Shown piece by piece: positions 34,650-43,365 of a DNA stretch of 64,000 bases. Numbering within the stretch: the first letter of the stretch is position 1; every line of letters begins with the position of its first letter. This DNA comes from an uncultured Collinsella sp. GTDB taxonomy: Bacteria; Actinomycetota; Coriobacteriia; Coriobacteriales; Coriobacteriaceae. The notes under the pieces are model-generated. The model was not told the origin of the DNA. It did no database searches and was given only the letters and a program-made list of their open reading frames with translations. The translations under genes were made by a program, and so were the position numbers. Location of the stretch: NCBI GenBank assembly GCA_959601045.1, contig CAUGNZ010000005.1, forward strand, positions 1 through 64,000, written 5' to 3'.

Positions 34650-35792
34650 CTAGCGTATCTGGACGCCGGCTTTCTTTTTCTCGGCCTTGACGCGGTAGAG
34701 CTCCGCATCGGCAGCGCGAAGTAAGTCTTGCCAGGTATCGACGCCATCGCCAACCCGCGCGTAGCCGATGGACATCCGCAACAGATACGGAACCTCGGCG
34801 CGCGCGAGCTCGTCGTTGATTGCCGAACACAGGTCTGTGATGTCCTGTTCCGCTGCTGCCTTCTGGAGCACCACGAACTCATCGCCGCCATAACGTGCGA
34901 TAAAGCCACCAGACGCCGAGCGGACTTCCTTGAGCGCAGCGGATATGACCTGGAGAGCATGGTCGCCCTCCACATGTCCATACCGGTCGTTAATCTGCTT
35001 AAAGCCGTCGGCGTCCATCACAAGCAGATACACGTCTTCAGCATGATCCACATTTGAGAAGAGCGACAGCATATAGGTCTCAAAACGGTTGCGATTGTTA
35101 AGGCCAGTCAACGGGTCGGTCGAGATCAGCTGCTCCTGGTAAATGATGTAGAGCAGCAGGATGCTCAGCGTTATACCGACGCAAAGGCCCGGTACCGAAA
35201 ACAAAACCTGAAAGGTACCGCCCACCAGAGCGGGAACCGCAAAAAAGGCGAGGGTGCGATAAATGGCCTTCTTCTGCAGACTGTCGACTTTTCGAGCCTG
35301 AGTAAAGGCATGCAAGGACGTATATATGATGTAGCAGTAGCTAACGATAGGTTGAATCATATAAAGCGCCCCGCGACGATATACGCCCTGCGCATCGATA
35401 TAGAACATAGTGTGCGTCCAGTAGCTGGTAAATGCTAGCACGACCACCAATACGGTTGGCAACGTCACGAGTGCCACCCTATAGCGCGCGGTCAAAAGGC
35501 GAGAGCCCTGCACTGTCTCGGAATACAAAAACCAAATGAGACACGCGATGGCGAACAGCGAAAACGAGACCGCGTTGGAAATCCAGTTGGCCGTGATGCC
35601 TACAGGAGTGCTCACGCCGTCTGAGAGCGTCCAGATCATATCGAAGAAAATGTAGGCAGCAGACGTGTAGCCCAGCATGCTAAACAAGAGCTGCTGGGTG
35701 CTCGAGAACAGGGAGCGACGGCTTCGCGCGGCAAGCCCGATAAGAACAATCATGCATAGCAGGAATATCTCAATCTTGAGTGCCTTAACCAC
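34650..35792 (-). CDS. Membrane-bound diguanylate cyclase (GGDEF)
   Basis: A 380-residue protein that should make cyclic di-GMP. The N-terminal ~210 residues contain about seven hydrophobic helices, probably a membrane sensor. The C-terminal ~165 residues are a GGDEF domain with TDPLTGLNNRNRF, VMDADGFKQINDRYGHVEGD and the intact catalytic motif RYGGDEF. The residues just upstream (ASGGFIA) lack the RxxD inhibitory site, so product inhibition may be weak. The start is taken as the GTG at 35792, eight bases after GAAGGGATGG; a TTG 18 nt upstream is the alternative. It is transcribed alone; no EAL protein or c-di-GMP effector is in the window. Confidence 0.9.
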   Translation of the reverse strand: MVKALKIEIFLLCMIVLIGLAARSRRSLFSSTQQLLFSMLGYTSAAYIFFDMIWTLSDGVSTPVGITANWISNAVSFSLFAIACLIWFLYSETVQGSRLLTARYRVALVTLPTVLVVVLAFTSYWTHTMFYIDAQGVYRRGALYMIQPIVSYCYIIYTSLHAFTQARKVDSLQKKAIYRTLAFFAVPALVGGTFQVLFSVPGLCVGITLSILLLYIIYQEQLISTDPLTGLNNRNRFETYMLSLFSNVDHAEDVYLLVMDADGFKQINDRYGHVEGDHALQVISAALKEVRSASGGFIARYGGDEFVVLQKAAAEQDITDLCSAINDELARAEVPYLLRMSIGYARVGDGVDTWQDLLRAADAELYRVKAEKKKAGVQIR

Positions 35793-35890
35793 TAGACGCC
35801 ATCCCTTCAATATCCAAGTGGTCAGAATCGCCCGATTCGTGTCTGGGCAATAAACACCCCTACTCCGCAGGGGTAAGGGGAATAATAGCA

Positions 35891-35934
35891 GAGCGCCCGA
35901 ACGTCACTGCAAGACAGCTTTCGTTCGGGCGCTC
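35891..35934 (-). terminator. Terminator-like hairpin after kdgT
   Basis: A perfect 13-bp inverted repeat GAGCGCCCGAACG/CGTTCGGGCGCTC starts 46 nt after the kdgT stop, followed by TGCTATTATT on the minus strand. Confidence 0.6.
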
Positions 35935-35979
35935 AAACGGCGCGAATTGCACGCCGGAATCTATTATCGGTAACAGCCG

Positions 35980-37002
35980 TTACTCACCGTCGATATCGGT
36001 CGCGACGGCTTCCTCGATGGCCTCGACACCGGCAGGCGACAGATCCTCCTTGCCCTGACAGAACTTCTTGTCGACCCAGCCAGTCAGAATCGGAGCCATG
36101 ATCGCCGTGATGATAACGGCGGTGGCGATCTGGGCGTACGCGGTGGGCGCAAGCTCGGCATAGCGCGGCGCCACCTCGGCAAGAGCAACCGGCGTGGTCA
36201 TAGCCGTGCCGGCGATGGTAGAGCAAGCCACGGCGGCCTTGCCGTTACCGCCGCACAGGCGCTCGAACGCAAAGGTGATGGGGCTGACGACAAACAGCGT
36301 GACAAGGCCCAGCAAGATGCCGGAAATACCGCCGGTGACAAAGCTCGACAGGCTCATGGACGCGCCGAGTTGAAATCCGATGACGGCAATCGCGGGATTG
36401 GTGCCGGGAACCAGCAGGTTCTTTATGAACGGGAAGAGGTTGCCCAAAACCATACCGATGACAAGCGGCAGGATGGAGCCGACGATGGTGCCCAGCGGGA
36501 TGTTAGCAAGACCAGAAACGCCCAGGATGATCATGGTGACGGCGGGGCCGGCCGTAAAGAACAGGATGCCCACGGCGCCCTGCTCGGACTCATCGCCAAA
36601 CTCGCCCATGATGCCCGTATAGAGCGCCATGTTGCAAAACGTGATGCCGCCGATAATGGAGACCGAGCTCAGGCCCAAAAAGTTGTCGTTAAAGAAATAC
36701 GCAACGCCCAGACCCAGCGCGGCCGCCACCACAAGCCTAGGAATCAGCACGACGATGCCGGTCTTGATGGCGCCCGGCGTGGACTTAAAGCTGATGCCGG
36801 CACCCACGAAGAGCAGGATCGCAGCGACGATGGTATTGGAGCCACCGCGGCAGGCAGCCGTAAAGAAGCCGCCGATCTCAAAGACCTGCGGGCAGAAAGT
36901 GTTGAGCAAAAGGCCGACGATCATGGGATAGATCATGATGTCGCCCGGGATACGCGGGACCTTGAATTTCTTTTGCTCGTTGGCGGTCGCTTCCTGTGCC
37001 AT
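35980..37002 (-). CDS. kdgT: 2-keto-3-deoxygluconate permease family transporter
   Basis: A 340-residue membrane protein with about ten helices, of the KdgT family that imports 2-keto-3-deoxygluconate and related sugar acids with protons. Family signatures are IPGDIMIYPMIVGLLLNTF, the glycine-rich FVGAGISFKSTPGA, GGITFCNMALYTGIMGEFGD and STIAGTAMTTPVALAEVAP. The N-terminal 15 residues are hydrophilic. GGGGG precedes the ATG. No KDG kinase or aldolase is adjacent, so the sugar acid cannot be fixed from context. Confidence 0.88.
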   Translation of the reverse strand: MAQEATANEQKKFKVPRIPGDIMIYPMIVGLLLNTFCPQVFEIGGFFTAACRGGSNTIVAAILLFVGAGISFKSTPGAIKTGIVVLIPRLVVAAALGLGVAYFFNDNFLGLSSVSIIGGITFCNMALYTGIMGEFGDESEQGAVGILFFTAGPAVTMIILGVSGLANIPLGTIVGSILPLVIGMVLGNLFPFIKNLLVPGTNPAIAVIGFQLGASMSLSSFVTGGISGILLGLVTLFVVSPITFAFERLCGGNGKAAVACSTIAGTAMTTPVALAEVAPRYAELAPTAYAQIATAVIITAIMAPILTGWVDKKFCQGKEDLSPAGVEAIEEAVATDIDGE

Positions 37003-37144
37003 GAAACCCCCATTTCCGTTGACGGGACATAAAAGCCCACGTCACACTTTGCTACAGTAAAGTTTGACCATGGTACCAGAAGAAGCAGACCGGCTCGGTG
37101 AGAAATTCGATTCGTTGTGCCGGGACGCTAAACGTGCCCCGCTC

Positions 37145-37468
37145 TTATATGAAGCTCAAAACGATATAGAACACGATGCCCGAGACGCAGCACCACAACA
37201 TCGACTTTGTCTTGATTGCCACCGCCACGACGCCGGCGGCCGCAATCCAGGGAATCAAGCCCTGCCACAGGCCGGCGTCGAAAGCGCCAGGGCTTATCAA
37301 ATCGTTGGCGACCAGCGCCGCAAAGGCGGCAGGCGGAATATAACCCAAGGCTTCGGTAACGCGGGGCGACAGCGTTCTCCCACGCAAGGCAAACGCCGGG
37401 GCAATGCGGAAAAACGCGATGGCCGCCCATGACGATAACCATAGAATCAAAAACTCATTAACGGGCAT
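37145..37468 (-). CDS. azlD: AzlD-family branched-chain amino-acid exporter subunit
   Basis: A 107-residue membrane protein with about four helices, the small AzlD subunit. It pairs with AzlC to export branched-chain amino acids or analogues. The segment LSPRVTEALGYIPPAAFAALVANDL is typical of AzlD. The start at 37468 (MPVNEFLIL) has AAGGAAGGGG about 12 bases upstream and overlaps the end of azlC by 11 nt. Together with the liv uptake operon in this window it suggests tight control of branched-chain amino-acid pools. Confidence 0.87.
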   Translation of the reverse strand: MPVNEFLILWLSSWAAIAFFRIAPAFALRGRTLSPRVTEALGYIPPAAFAALVANDLISPGAFDAGLWQGLIPWIAAAGVVAVAIKTKSMLWCCVSGIVFYIVLSFI

Positions 37469-38150
37469 CGCGAGCACCCCTTCCTTCGACGAGGGCATCG
37501 CACGCGAGCGCCGCGGCAACGCCGACGAGCACGCTTGCCGGCACGGCGATATTCGTCCATCCCAAGAACTTGCATATGGCGACGGACACCGCAGCCAAAC
37601 CGGCAGCTACGACATTGCCGCGCGACAGTCGCTGCGAAAAGAGCAGGCAGATAAAGAGCGAGGTGCAGACAAAACCTGCAAGAGCGGTGGGAACATCGAC
37701 AACGGCGCCGACGATGGCGCCCGTCGTACACGAAACGCCCCATGTTGCGATGAGGATCGCGTTGAGCACAAAGGACTCGCGCGGGCCCCAATCCTCCCCT
37801 TCAACCAGCCTGGCAAGCGAGATGCCATATGCCTCCTCGGTAAGCGTCGCGGCAACAGCCAGCGTCTGACGCTTCGAGGCACCCCTTAGATGCGGTGCAA
37901 TCGATGCCGAGTAAAGCGCAAAACGCGAGGAGATTGCGGCGACGCTTGCGATAATCGACACCGCAGGCACACCCGCCAGCCATAGATTGCAGACCATAAA
38001 CTGGCCGCTACCCGTCACAAACGTGCTGCTCAGGGCAAAGACCATCCAGGGCTCCATCCCCGTCTGCGCCATAATCATTCCGCACGGCGCGCCTATCGCA
38101 ACATAGGTAAGCATCACCGGCCAGACGGTTTTAACGATTTTGAGCACCAT
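37458..38150 (-). CDS. azlC: AzlC-family branched-chain amino-acid exporter subunit
   Basis: A 230-residue membrane protein with about six helices, the large subunit of an AzlCD (BrnFE-like) exporter. Signatures are AIGAPCGMIMAQTGM, FVTGSGQFMVCNLWLAGVP, ISSRFALYSASIAPHL and the conserved TEEAYGISLA. The start at 38150 (MVLKIVKTV) is supported by GACGAGG upstream; the frame is open 36 nt further but lacks a better site. It is the first gene of the azlC-azlD pair. Confidence 0.9.
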   Translation of the reverse strand: MVLKIVKTVWPVMLTYVAIGAPCGMIMAQTGMEPWMVFALSSTFVTGSGQFMVCNLWLAGVPAVSIIASVAAISSRFALYSASIAPHLRGASKRQTLAVAATLTEEAYGISLARLVEGEDWGPRESFVLNAILIATWGVSCTTGAIVGAVVDVPTALAGFVCTSLFICLLFSQRLSRGNVVAAGLAAVSVAICKFLGWTNIAVPASVLVGVAAALACDALVEGRGARDAR

Positions 38151-38287
38151 AGCGTTCCTCGTCCCGACAAGCTTTCCGAGCCGCATTCAACGACACGGCA
38201 GAATCATCGCCCGGCAGCAACCGAGTTCACCTACAATTGCCACCGGATCGAAAGACACAGAAAGACACAACTTTTTAGGAAGTCATT

Positions 38288-39100
38288 ATGACAGCTATCG
38301 ATCGAACGCGGGCTGCCGCGGCCTTCAAACGCTATACCGATGCCTACGATGCCGTCAATCCGCGCATCGCACTCAAAATCGAGCATACGTACCACGTTGC
38401 CGAGGTATGCGATGCCGTGGCACGCGAACAGGGCTGGTCACCGCAGGACATTGACCTGGCATGGCTTTGCGGCCTGCTACACGATATGGGCCGCTTTGAG
38501 CAGCTACGACGCTGGGATACCTTTAAGGACGCCGAGAGCATGAGCCATGCAGCGCTGGGCATCGAGGTCCTCTTTGGCGAGAATCCCGCCGATGCACCCG
38601 CCGTAACGAGCATCCGCGACTTTATCGATGACCCGGCAGAAGATGAGCTCATCCGAGCGAGCATTGCCTATCACAGCGATTTCCGTCTACCCGCGCAGCT
38701 CGACGAGCGCACGCGGAGCTTCTGCGACATCGTGCGCGATGGTGACAAGATCGACATTATGCGCACCATCGCCGACAGCACTGTCGACACTATCCTCAAA
38801 GTGGATGAGGATGCGTTTCTAGCCAGTCGCTTCTCGGCGCCGACGCTTGCCGCCTTTGACGAGCATCGCTGCGTCGCGCGTGACGAGCGCAACGAGCCGG
38901 CGGACTACCTGGTGGGACTCATCTGCTTTATGTTTGAGCTCATCTATCCGGCGAGCCGCGCGCTGGCGCGCGAGCAGGGTGATATCTACCGCCTGCTCGA
39001 CGCGCCCTTTGGCATTACGCGCCCCTTTACCTATCCCGCCACGCAGGCAACCTGGAGCCGCCTAAAGGACGAGATGCGCGACTGGCTGGCGCGCGCCTAG
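38288..39100 (+). CDS. HD-domain phosphohydrolase
   Basis: A 270-residue HD-superfamily protein. The metal-binding residues are visible as H in EHTYHVAEV, HD in GLLHDMGRFEQ, further H in SMSHAALG and AYHSDFRL, and D in VRDGDKIDIM. This arrangement fits a stand-alone HD phosphohydrolase acting on nucleotides, as in other short HD proteins, but the substrate is unknown. It is transcribed alone. Its stop codon overlaps that of the convergent etfA gene in the shared tetramer CTAG (39097-39100), leaving no room for a terminator between them. Confidence 0.87.
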   Translation: MTAIDRTRAAAAFKRYTDAYDAVNPRIALKIEHTYHVAEVCDAVAREQGWSPQDIDLAWLCGLLHDMGRFEQLRRWDTFKDAESMSHAALGIEVLFGENPADAPAVTSIRDFIDDPAEDELIRASIAYHSDFRLPAQLDERTRSFCDIVRDGDKIDIMRTIADSTVDTILKVDEDAFLASRFSAPTLAAFDEHRCVARDERNEPADYLVGLICFMFELIYPASRALAREQGDIYRLLDAPFGITRPFTYPATQATWSRLKDEMRDWLARA

Positions 39101-40302
39101 CGCTCAAGCTGGACCAGCAGCTCCTCGACGACCTCGACGGCATCGCCGACAACCTTGTACTGGGCAGCATCAAAGATGGGGGCATCCGGGTCCTCGTTGA
39201 TGGCGATAATGCACTCCGCCCCACCGATACCGGCAAGATGCTGGATGGCGCCCGAGACACCGATACTCACGAGAAGCTTGGGCGAAACCGATACGCCCGT
39301 CTGGCCAATCTGATGGCGATACTCCAGCCAGCCGGCCTCCACCACGGGTCGCGTGCAGCCAAGCTCGGCTCCCAGAGCCTCGGCGAGCCTTCGCATCAGC
39401 GGCAGATTTTTCTTGGAGCCAATGCCGCGGCCCACCACGACCAGACGCTCGGCATCGGCAATTGAGGCCTGCTGTCCCCACTCCTCGGCGGGAATCGAGA
39501 TCTCGACACGGGCCTTAACGTCCTCCGCAAGCATCACCTGGGTAATCGTGCCGGAACGGCCGTAGTCGAAGTCGGGAGCCTTAAAGATGCCGGGGCGCAC
39601 CGTTGCCATCTGCGGACGGTGGTTGGGGCAAATGATGGTGGCCATCAAGTTGCCGCCAAACGCCGGGCGCGTCTGCTGCAGCAAGCCCGTCTCCGCATCC
39701 ATCGAAAGCACGGTGCAGTCGGCCGTAAGGCCCGTCTGCAAACGCACGGCAACGCCGGGTGCCAGTTCGCGGCCAAAGGCGGTCGCACCGTACAGAATGG
39801 CCTCGGGCTTGTGCTCTGCCACCAAATCGCAGATCAGGCGGGCGTAGACCTCCGCATCGTTCTGGCGCAGACGCTCGTCGCGACAGACCAGAACCTCGTC
39901 TGCACCGGCGTAAACCAGGTGTTCGAGGTCCCCGAGCGAGCCCCCGGGGCCCATACCGACCAGTGCGACCAGACGGCAGCCGCGGGCATTGGCAAGCTCG
40001 CGCCCCTTGCCCATGAGCTCGTAGGCAACGGGAGTCACCGTATCGTGCTCGTCGGTCTGCACGAATACCCAAATGTCTCGATATGCATCAAGGTCCACCG
40101 CGCCGGCGGCCTCATCACGCTCGATCGAGATAGCGTTGACGGGGCAGGCGTCGACGCACCCGCCGCATAGGATGCAGCCGTCGGTTACGCGGGCACAGCG
40201 ATTGGGGCGCTCGCCCTCCACCACAATGCCGCCCGAGGCGCAGGCGCGAGCGCAGCGACCGCAGCCGATACAGGCTTCGCTATCGATAATCAGCCCGCTC
40301 AT
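39097..40302 (-). CDS. etfA: Electron transfer flavoprotein alpha subunit with N-terminal ferredoxin domain
   Basis: A 401-residue EtfA. Residues 1-60 are a two-cluster [4Fe-4S] ferredoxin domain with CxxCxxCxxxC at Cys11/14/17/21 and CxxCxxCxxxCP at Cys43/46/49/53. The rest is the EtfA fold with the C-terminal FAD-binding segment VVVGRGIGSKKN, IGQTGVSVSPKLLVSIGVSGAIQH and IIAINEDPDAPIF. The fused ferredoxin is typical of Etf proteins that work in flavin-based electron bifurcation or confurcation, where it gives a path to ferredoxin. It directly follows etfB (TAGATG) in the operon glcD-etfB-etfA. Confidence 0.93.
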   Translation of the reverse strand: MSGLIIDSEACIGCGRCARACASGGIVVEGERPNRCARVTDGCILCGGCVDACPVNAISIERDEAAGAVDLDAYRDIWVFVQTDEHDTVTPVAYELMGKGRELANARGCRLVALVGMGPGGSLGDLEHLVYAGADEVLVCRDERLRQNDAEVYARLICDLVAEHKPEAILYGATAFGRELAPGVAVRLQTGLTADCTVLSMDAETGLLQQTRPAFGGNLMATIICPNHRPQMATVRPGIFKAPDFDYGRSGTITQVMLAEDVKARVEISIPAEEWGQQASIADAERLVVVGRGIGSKKNLPLMRRLAEALGAELGCTRPVVEAGWLEYRHQIGQTGVSVSPKLLVSIGVSGAIQHLAGIGGAECIIAINEDPDAPIFDAAQYKVVGDAVEVVEELLVQLER

Positions 40303-41118
40303 CTATGCCATCCCCTCGATAATCTTGGCAAGTTTTGCCGCCTGCTCGGACGCCGTTCCGTCAACGGCCTCGCATGTTTGGTCGCGGTCGGGCACAAACG
40401 ATCGCACGACCTGCGTCGGCGAGCCGGCAAGGCCGCAGCGCGCGGAGTCGGCGTTCACGTCGGCAGCGTTGACCACGCGCACGTCCGCTTCCTCGGCCGC
40501 ACGAATACCGGCAATACTCGGCATGCGCAGTTGGCCAATCTCCTTGGCAGTCGTCATCGCGCACGGCATCTCCAGGTACACCGTCTCCTCGCCGGCATCG
40601 CAGCCGTGAACAAGCGCCAGCGAGCCGCAGGTCGTAAAGCCCGCGCTCTGCACGCAGCTCACGTCGGTCACGCAGGGAATCTCAAAGGCACCGGCAAGCT
40701 CGGGACCAATCTGGGCCGTATCGCCGTCTACCGCCATCTTGCCGCAGATGAGCAGGTCGAAGTCCTCGTCGAGCGCCTCGATGCCGCACTTGAGGGCATA
40801 GGTGGTTGCCAGGGTATCGGCACCTGCAAAGGCGCGGTCGGTCAGTAGCAGTGCGTCATCGGCGCCACGGGCGATGCAGTCGCGCAATAGCGATTCGGTC
40901 GCGGGGATGCCCATCGACACCACCGTTACGCGCACGTCCATGCCAAAGCCGATAAAGTCATCCTTCAGCGCCAGCGCGCATTCCAGAGCGCTCGCATCGA
41001 ACGGGTTAATGACCGCATGCTTGCCATCGCGCACGATGGTATTGGTCTTGGGGTCCATCTTGACCTCGGTGCTGCCCGGCACCGCCTTGACGCACACTAC
41101 CATATGGAAATCGCTCAT
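40303..41118 (-). CDS. etfB: Electron transfer flavoprotein beta subunit
   Basis: A 271-residue EtfB, the nucleotide-binding subunit of the electron transfer flavoprotein. Visible features are VVCVKAVPGSTEVKMDP, INPFDASALECALALKD, ICGKMAVDGDTAQIGPELA and the C-terminal signature LEMPCAMTTAKEIGQLRMPSIAGI. The ATG at 41118 is 9 bases after GGGGG; a GTG six bases earlier that overlaps the glcD stop is the alternative. It lies between the FAD-linked oxidase and etfA, as in lactate dehydrogenase/Etf operons. Confidence 0.93.
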   Translation of the reverse strand: MSDFHMVVCVKAVPGSTEVKMDPKTNTIVRDGKHAVINPFDASALECALALKDDFIGFGMDVRVTVVSMGIPATESLLRDCIARGADDALLLTDRAFAGADTLATTYALKCGIEALDEDFDLLICGKMAVDGDTAQIGPELAGAFEIPCVTDVSCVQSAGFTTCGSLALVHGCDAGEETVYLEMPCAMTTAKEIGQLRMPSIAGIRAAEEADVRVVNAADVNADSARCGLAGSPTQVVRSFVPDRDQTCEAVDGTASEQAAKLAKIIEGMA

Positions 41119-41120
41119 CT

Positions 41121-42722
41121 TCACGCGCCCCCTTTCTGGACGAGCTCATCCAAGAGCTTCTCCGAAAACAGGTTACCGCGACCCAGTTGCCCGGCAGGAT
41201 CGAGCTGGAGCTTGAGCCGCGCCGACTCGACCATGGCCTCGTGACCGTACATCGTCTCCAAGAAGCCCGCCTTGATCTTGCCGACGCCGTGTTCGGCGGA
41301 GACGGCGCCGCCCATGGCCGTGACCTCGGAAGCCCACCGGGCAAAGAGTTCTCCGCCGCGGCGGTAATCCTGCGCATCGCGCGGCAGAATGTTCACATGC
41401 AGATGGTTGCTGCCGATGTGCCCCCAGGCGGCAGATTCAAGCCCACTTTCGGCCAACGTGCGGCGATAAAGGGCGATGACATCGGCCAGGCGTGCGTTGG
41501 GTACCGACATGTCCGAGCCCAGTTTGGTGATAGTAGGATCCGTGCGGCGACGCTCGTCGATGAGCATGTTGACGCTCTCGGGCACCGCATGGCGGAAGAA
41601 TCGCTGACACTCGCGATCGACCTCGGTGCGCGCGACCCATGTCGCATCGTCGCTGCCGCCCGCAAGCTCCAGCACCCACCCCAAGTGATACAGCTCCTCA
41701 GTCGCCTGGACTTCGTCATCGCAGTCGAGCTCCACGTAGACACAGACCCTGGCGTCATTGTCGAGCGCCGGCAGCGAGGCGAACGCGGTCGACTGCTCAC
41801 GCTGACGACGCAGGATATCCAGGGCACCTGCATCGAAATATTCGATGGCAGCCGCGTGGGACAGGACGGGACGCACAGAATCGGTGAAGGACACGGCCTT
41901 GTCTTCGCTGTCAAAGAAGCAGCTCACGCCCCAAACGACCGCAGGCGCCGCCCGCAGGGCAATCTCGAGCTCGGTGATGACGCCGAGTGTGCCACACGCA
42001 CCGATAAACAGATCGATGGCATCCATATCGTCAGCAACGAAATAGCCCGAAGCATTTTTGGTCTTGGGCATGGTGTAGTCGGGAAGGTCGAGCTCGAGCG
42101 TGCGGCCCTGCACCGTGACGAGCGAAAGGCGACGACCCCGTGCAAAAACCTCGCCACGGTGAAGCTCGAGCAGGTCGCCATCGGTCAGCTCGACATGAAG
42201 GCCCGTGATATGCGGGCGCATGGGGCCGTAAGCGTAGCTGCGGGCGCCGGAGGCGTTGCATGCCGCCATGCCGCCCAGACAGGCAGATGCCTCGGTGGGA
42301 TCGGTGGGAAAGAACTGCTCGGGGGCCTCTTGAAACTCATCGTAGGCCTTAAGCGATGCCTGGTCCCAGCCAGCGGCCGGCAGTACCTTCTTGCCCAGCT
42401 GCTTGCGCAGTTCCGAAAGCACAACGCCCGGCTCCACGCGCAGCAGAAAGCAGCCCTGCTCATCGCGGCGAAGGCCCAAGTAGCGATTCATGCGGGAAGT
42501 ATTGAGAATGTGACCGCCATGAGGCACGGCGCCGGCGGCAAGACCGGTCCGGGCACCCTGAACCGTCACCGGGACACGCTCGGCATGGAGCTTTTTCAAA
42601 ATGGCGCGAACCTCGTCCTCCGTTGTCGGAAACGAGATGCTCGAGGCCTCGCCCGATGTGCGAGACTCATCGCGGCCATACTCCTCGAACTCGTCGGTGA
42701 AGGGTTTGATGGTTGCAGACAC
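41121..42722 (-). CDS. FAD-linked 2-hydroxyacid dehydrogenase (GlcD/D-lactate dehydrogenase type)
   Basis: A 533-residue flavoenzyme with an N-terminal FAD_binding_4 domain (VTVQGARTGLAAGAVPHGGHILNTSRMNR; GGMAACNASGARSYAYG) and a C-terminal FAD-oxidase domain (WGHIGSNHLHVNIL; SAEHGVGKIKAGFL, with the catalytic/metal-binding His residues). This is the fold of glycolate oxidase GlcD and D-lactate dehydrogenases. A GTG start with AAAGGGGGAG upstream is used. It is the first gene of a three-gene operon with etfB and etfA, so it probably passes electrons from lactate or another 2-hydroxyacid to the Etf. Confidence 0.9.
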   Translation of the reverse strand: MSATIKPFTDEFEEYGRDESRTSGEASSISFPTTEDEVRAILKKLHAERVPVTVQGARTGLAAGAVPHGGHILNTSRMNRYLGLRRDEQGCFLLRVEPGVVLSELRKQLGKKVLPAAGWDQASLKAYDEFQEAPEQFFPTDPTEASACLGGMAACNASGARSYAYGPMRPHITGLHVELTDGDLLELHRGEVFARGRRLSLVTVQGRTLELDLPDYTMPKTKNASGYFVADDMDAIDLFIGACGTLGVITELEIALRAAPAVVWGVSCFFDSEDKAVSFTDSVRPVLSHAAAIEYFDAGALDILRRQREQSTAFASLPALDNDARVCVYVELDCDDEVQATEELYHLGWVLELAGGSDDATWVARTEVDRECQRFFRHAVPESVNMLIDERRRTDPTITKLGSDMSVPNARLADVIALYRRTLAESGLESAAWGHIGSNHLHVNILPRDAQDYRRGGELFARWASEVTAMGGAVSAEHGVGKIKAGFLETMYGHEAMVESARLKLQLDPAGQLGRGNLFSEKLLDELVQKGGA

Positions 42723-43068
42723 GCGAACTCCCCCTTTAGCTAACTACAGTGTTTGCAGGGAGATGTTACCGCATCGTTTCGTCGACGCGTTCGAGACCGT
42801 CTCCATAATTGGCGATTTTTACGTTCGTGCAATTCGGTGAGCGGCAAGGTTTCCTCGGCAGACGATGCTTTTGACACATGTCGCTTTACCGCCAGCGACC
42901 ACGCGATTGTCGCTCGAAAAAAGTTGAAGTAATTTTTACCACCTTTTACCTGCGGAGACGTCAGTCCGTCAAGCATTTGGTCAGAAATTGGTCAAGTAGC
43001 GGCTGATACGGTCGGCGTCGACAGCCAAAACCGATAGAAGTTTTGGCCCCAGAAGCAGGGAGGTTCCC
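42723..43068. other. Intergenic region upstream of the exported-protein cluster
   Basis: About 345 nt between the divergent glcD and the gene at 43069. It is AT-richer near 42915-42950 and has a small hairpin CCAAAAC/GTTTTGG at 43024-43045, just before the ribosome-binding site of the next gene. No gene is seen; promoters for both directions should lie here. Confidence 0.4.
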
Positions 43069-43365
43069 ATGGCATATTACTGGCCCCAGTACGGCGTCGC
43101 CATCGAGGTCGACGACGATCCCTATCTCCTGCCTTTCGACGAAGAGGCGTTCCCCGATACGGCGGTCTACCACGTCACCACCGATGTTATCTGCGACCCC
43201 GAGTCGTTCTCGGCGCTCGCCCACCACATCGCGCGTATCCACGACATCGAGCTCCCTCACGACTTTGACGAGCTCATCTACTCGCGCCGCCTGATGCTTC
43301 ACATGCTCTTTGGAGCGGACCCGTCCACGTTCGCACGTGTCTACACCACCAAGGACGCCGCATGA
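43069..43365 (+). CDS. Conserved-looking small protein, unknown function
   Basis: A 98-residue acidic protein that I do not recognise. It has no signal peptide or membrane segment. The chain is rich in aromatic and acidic residues (MAYYWPQYGVAIEVDDDPYL) and ends before the next gene, which overlaps it by 4 nt (ATGA). GGGAGG lies just before the ATG, and the coding pattern (third-position GC) is good. It is the first of five genes in the same direction whose other members are mostly exported, so it might be a cytoplasmic regulator or accessory factor of that cluster; this is only inference. Confidence 0.7.
   Translation: MAYYWPQYGVAIEVDDDPYLLPFDEEAFPDTAVYHVTTDVICDPESFSALAHHIARIHDIELPHDFDELIYSRRLMLHMLFGADPSTFARVYTTKDAA

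Noticed and set aside
42961..43302. Minus-strand open frame of 113 codons
   Set aside because: Antisense to the small gene at 43069, which has a good ribosome-binding site and is coupled to the next gene.
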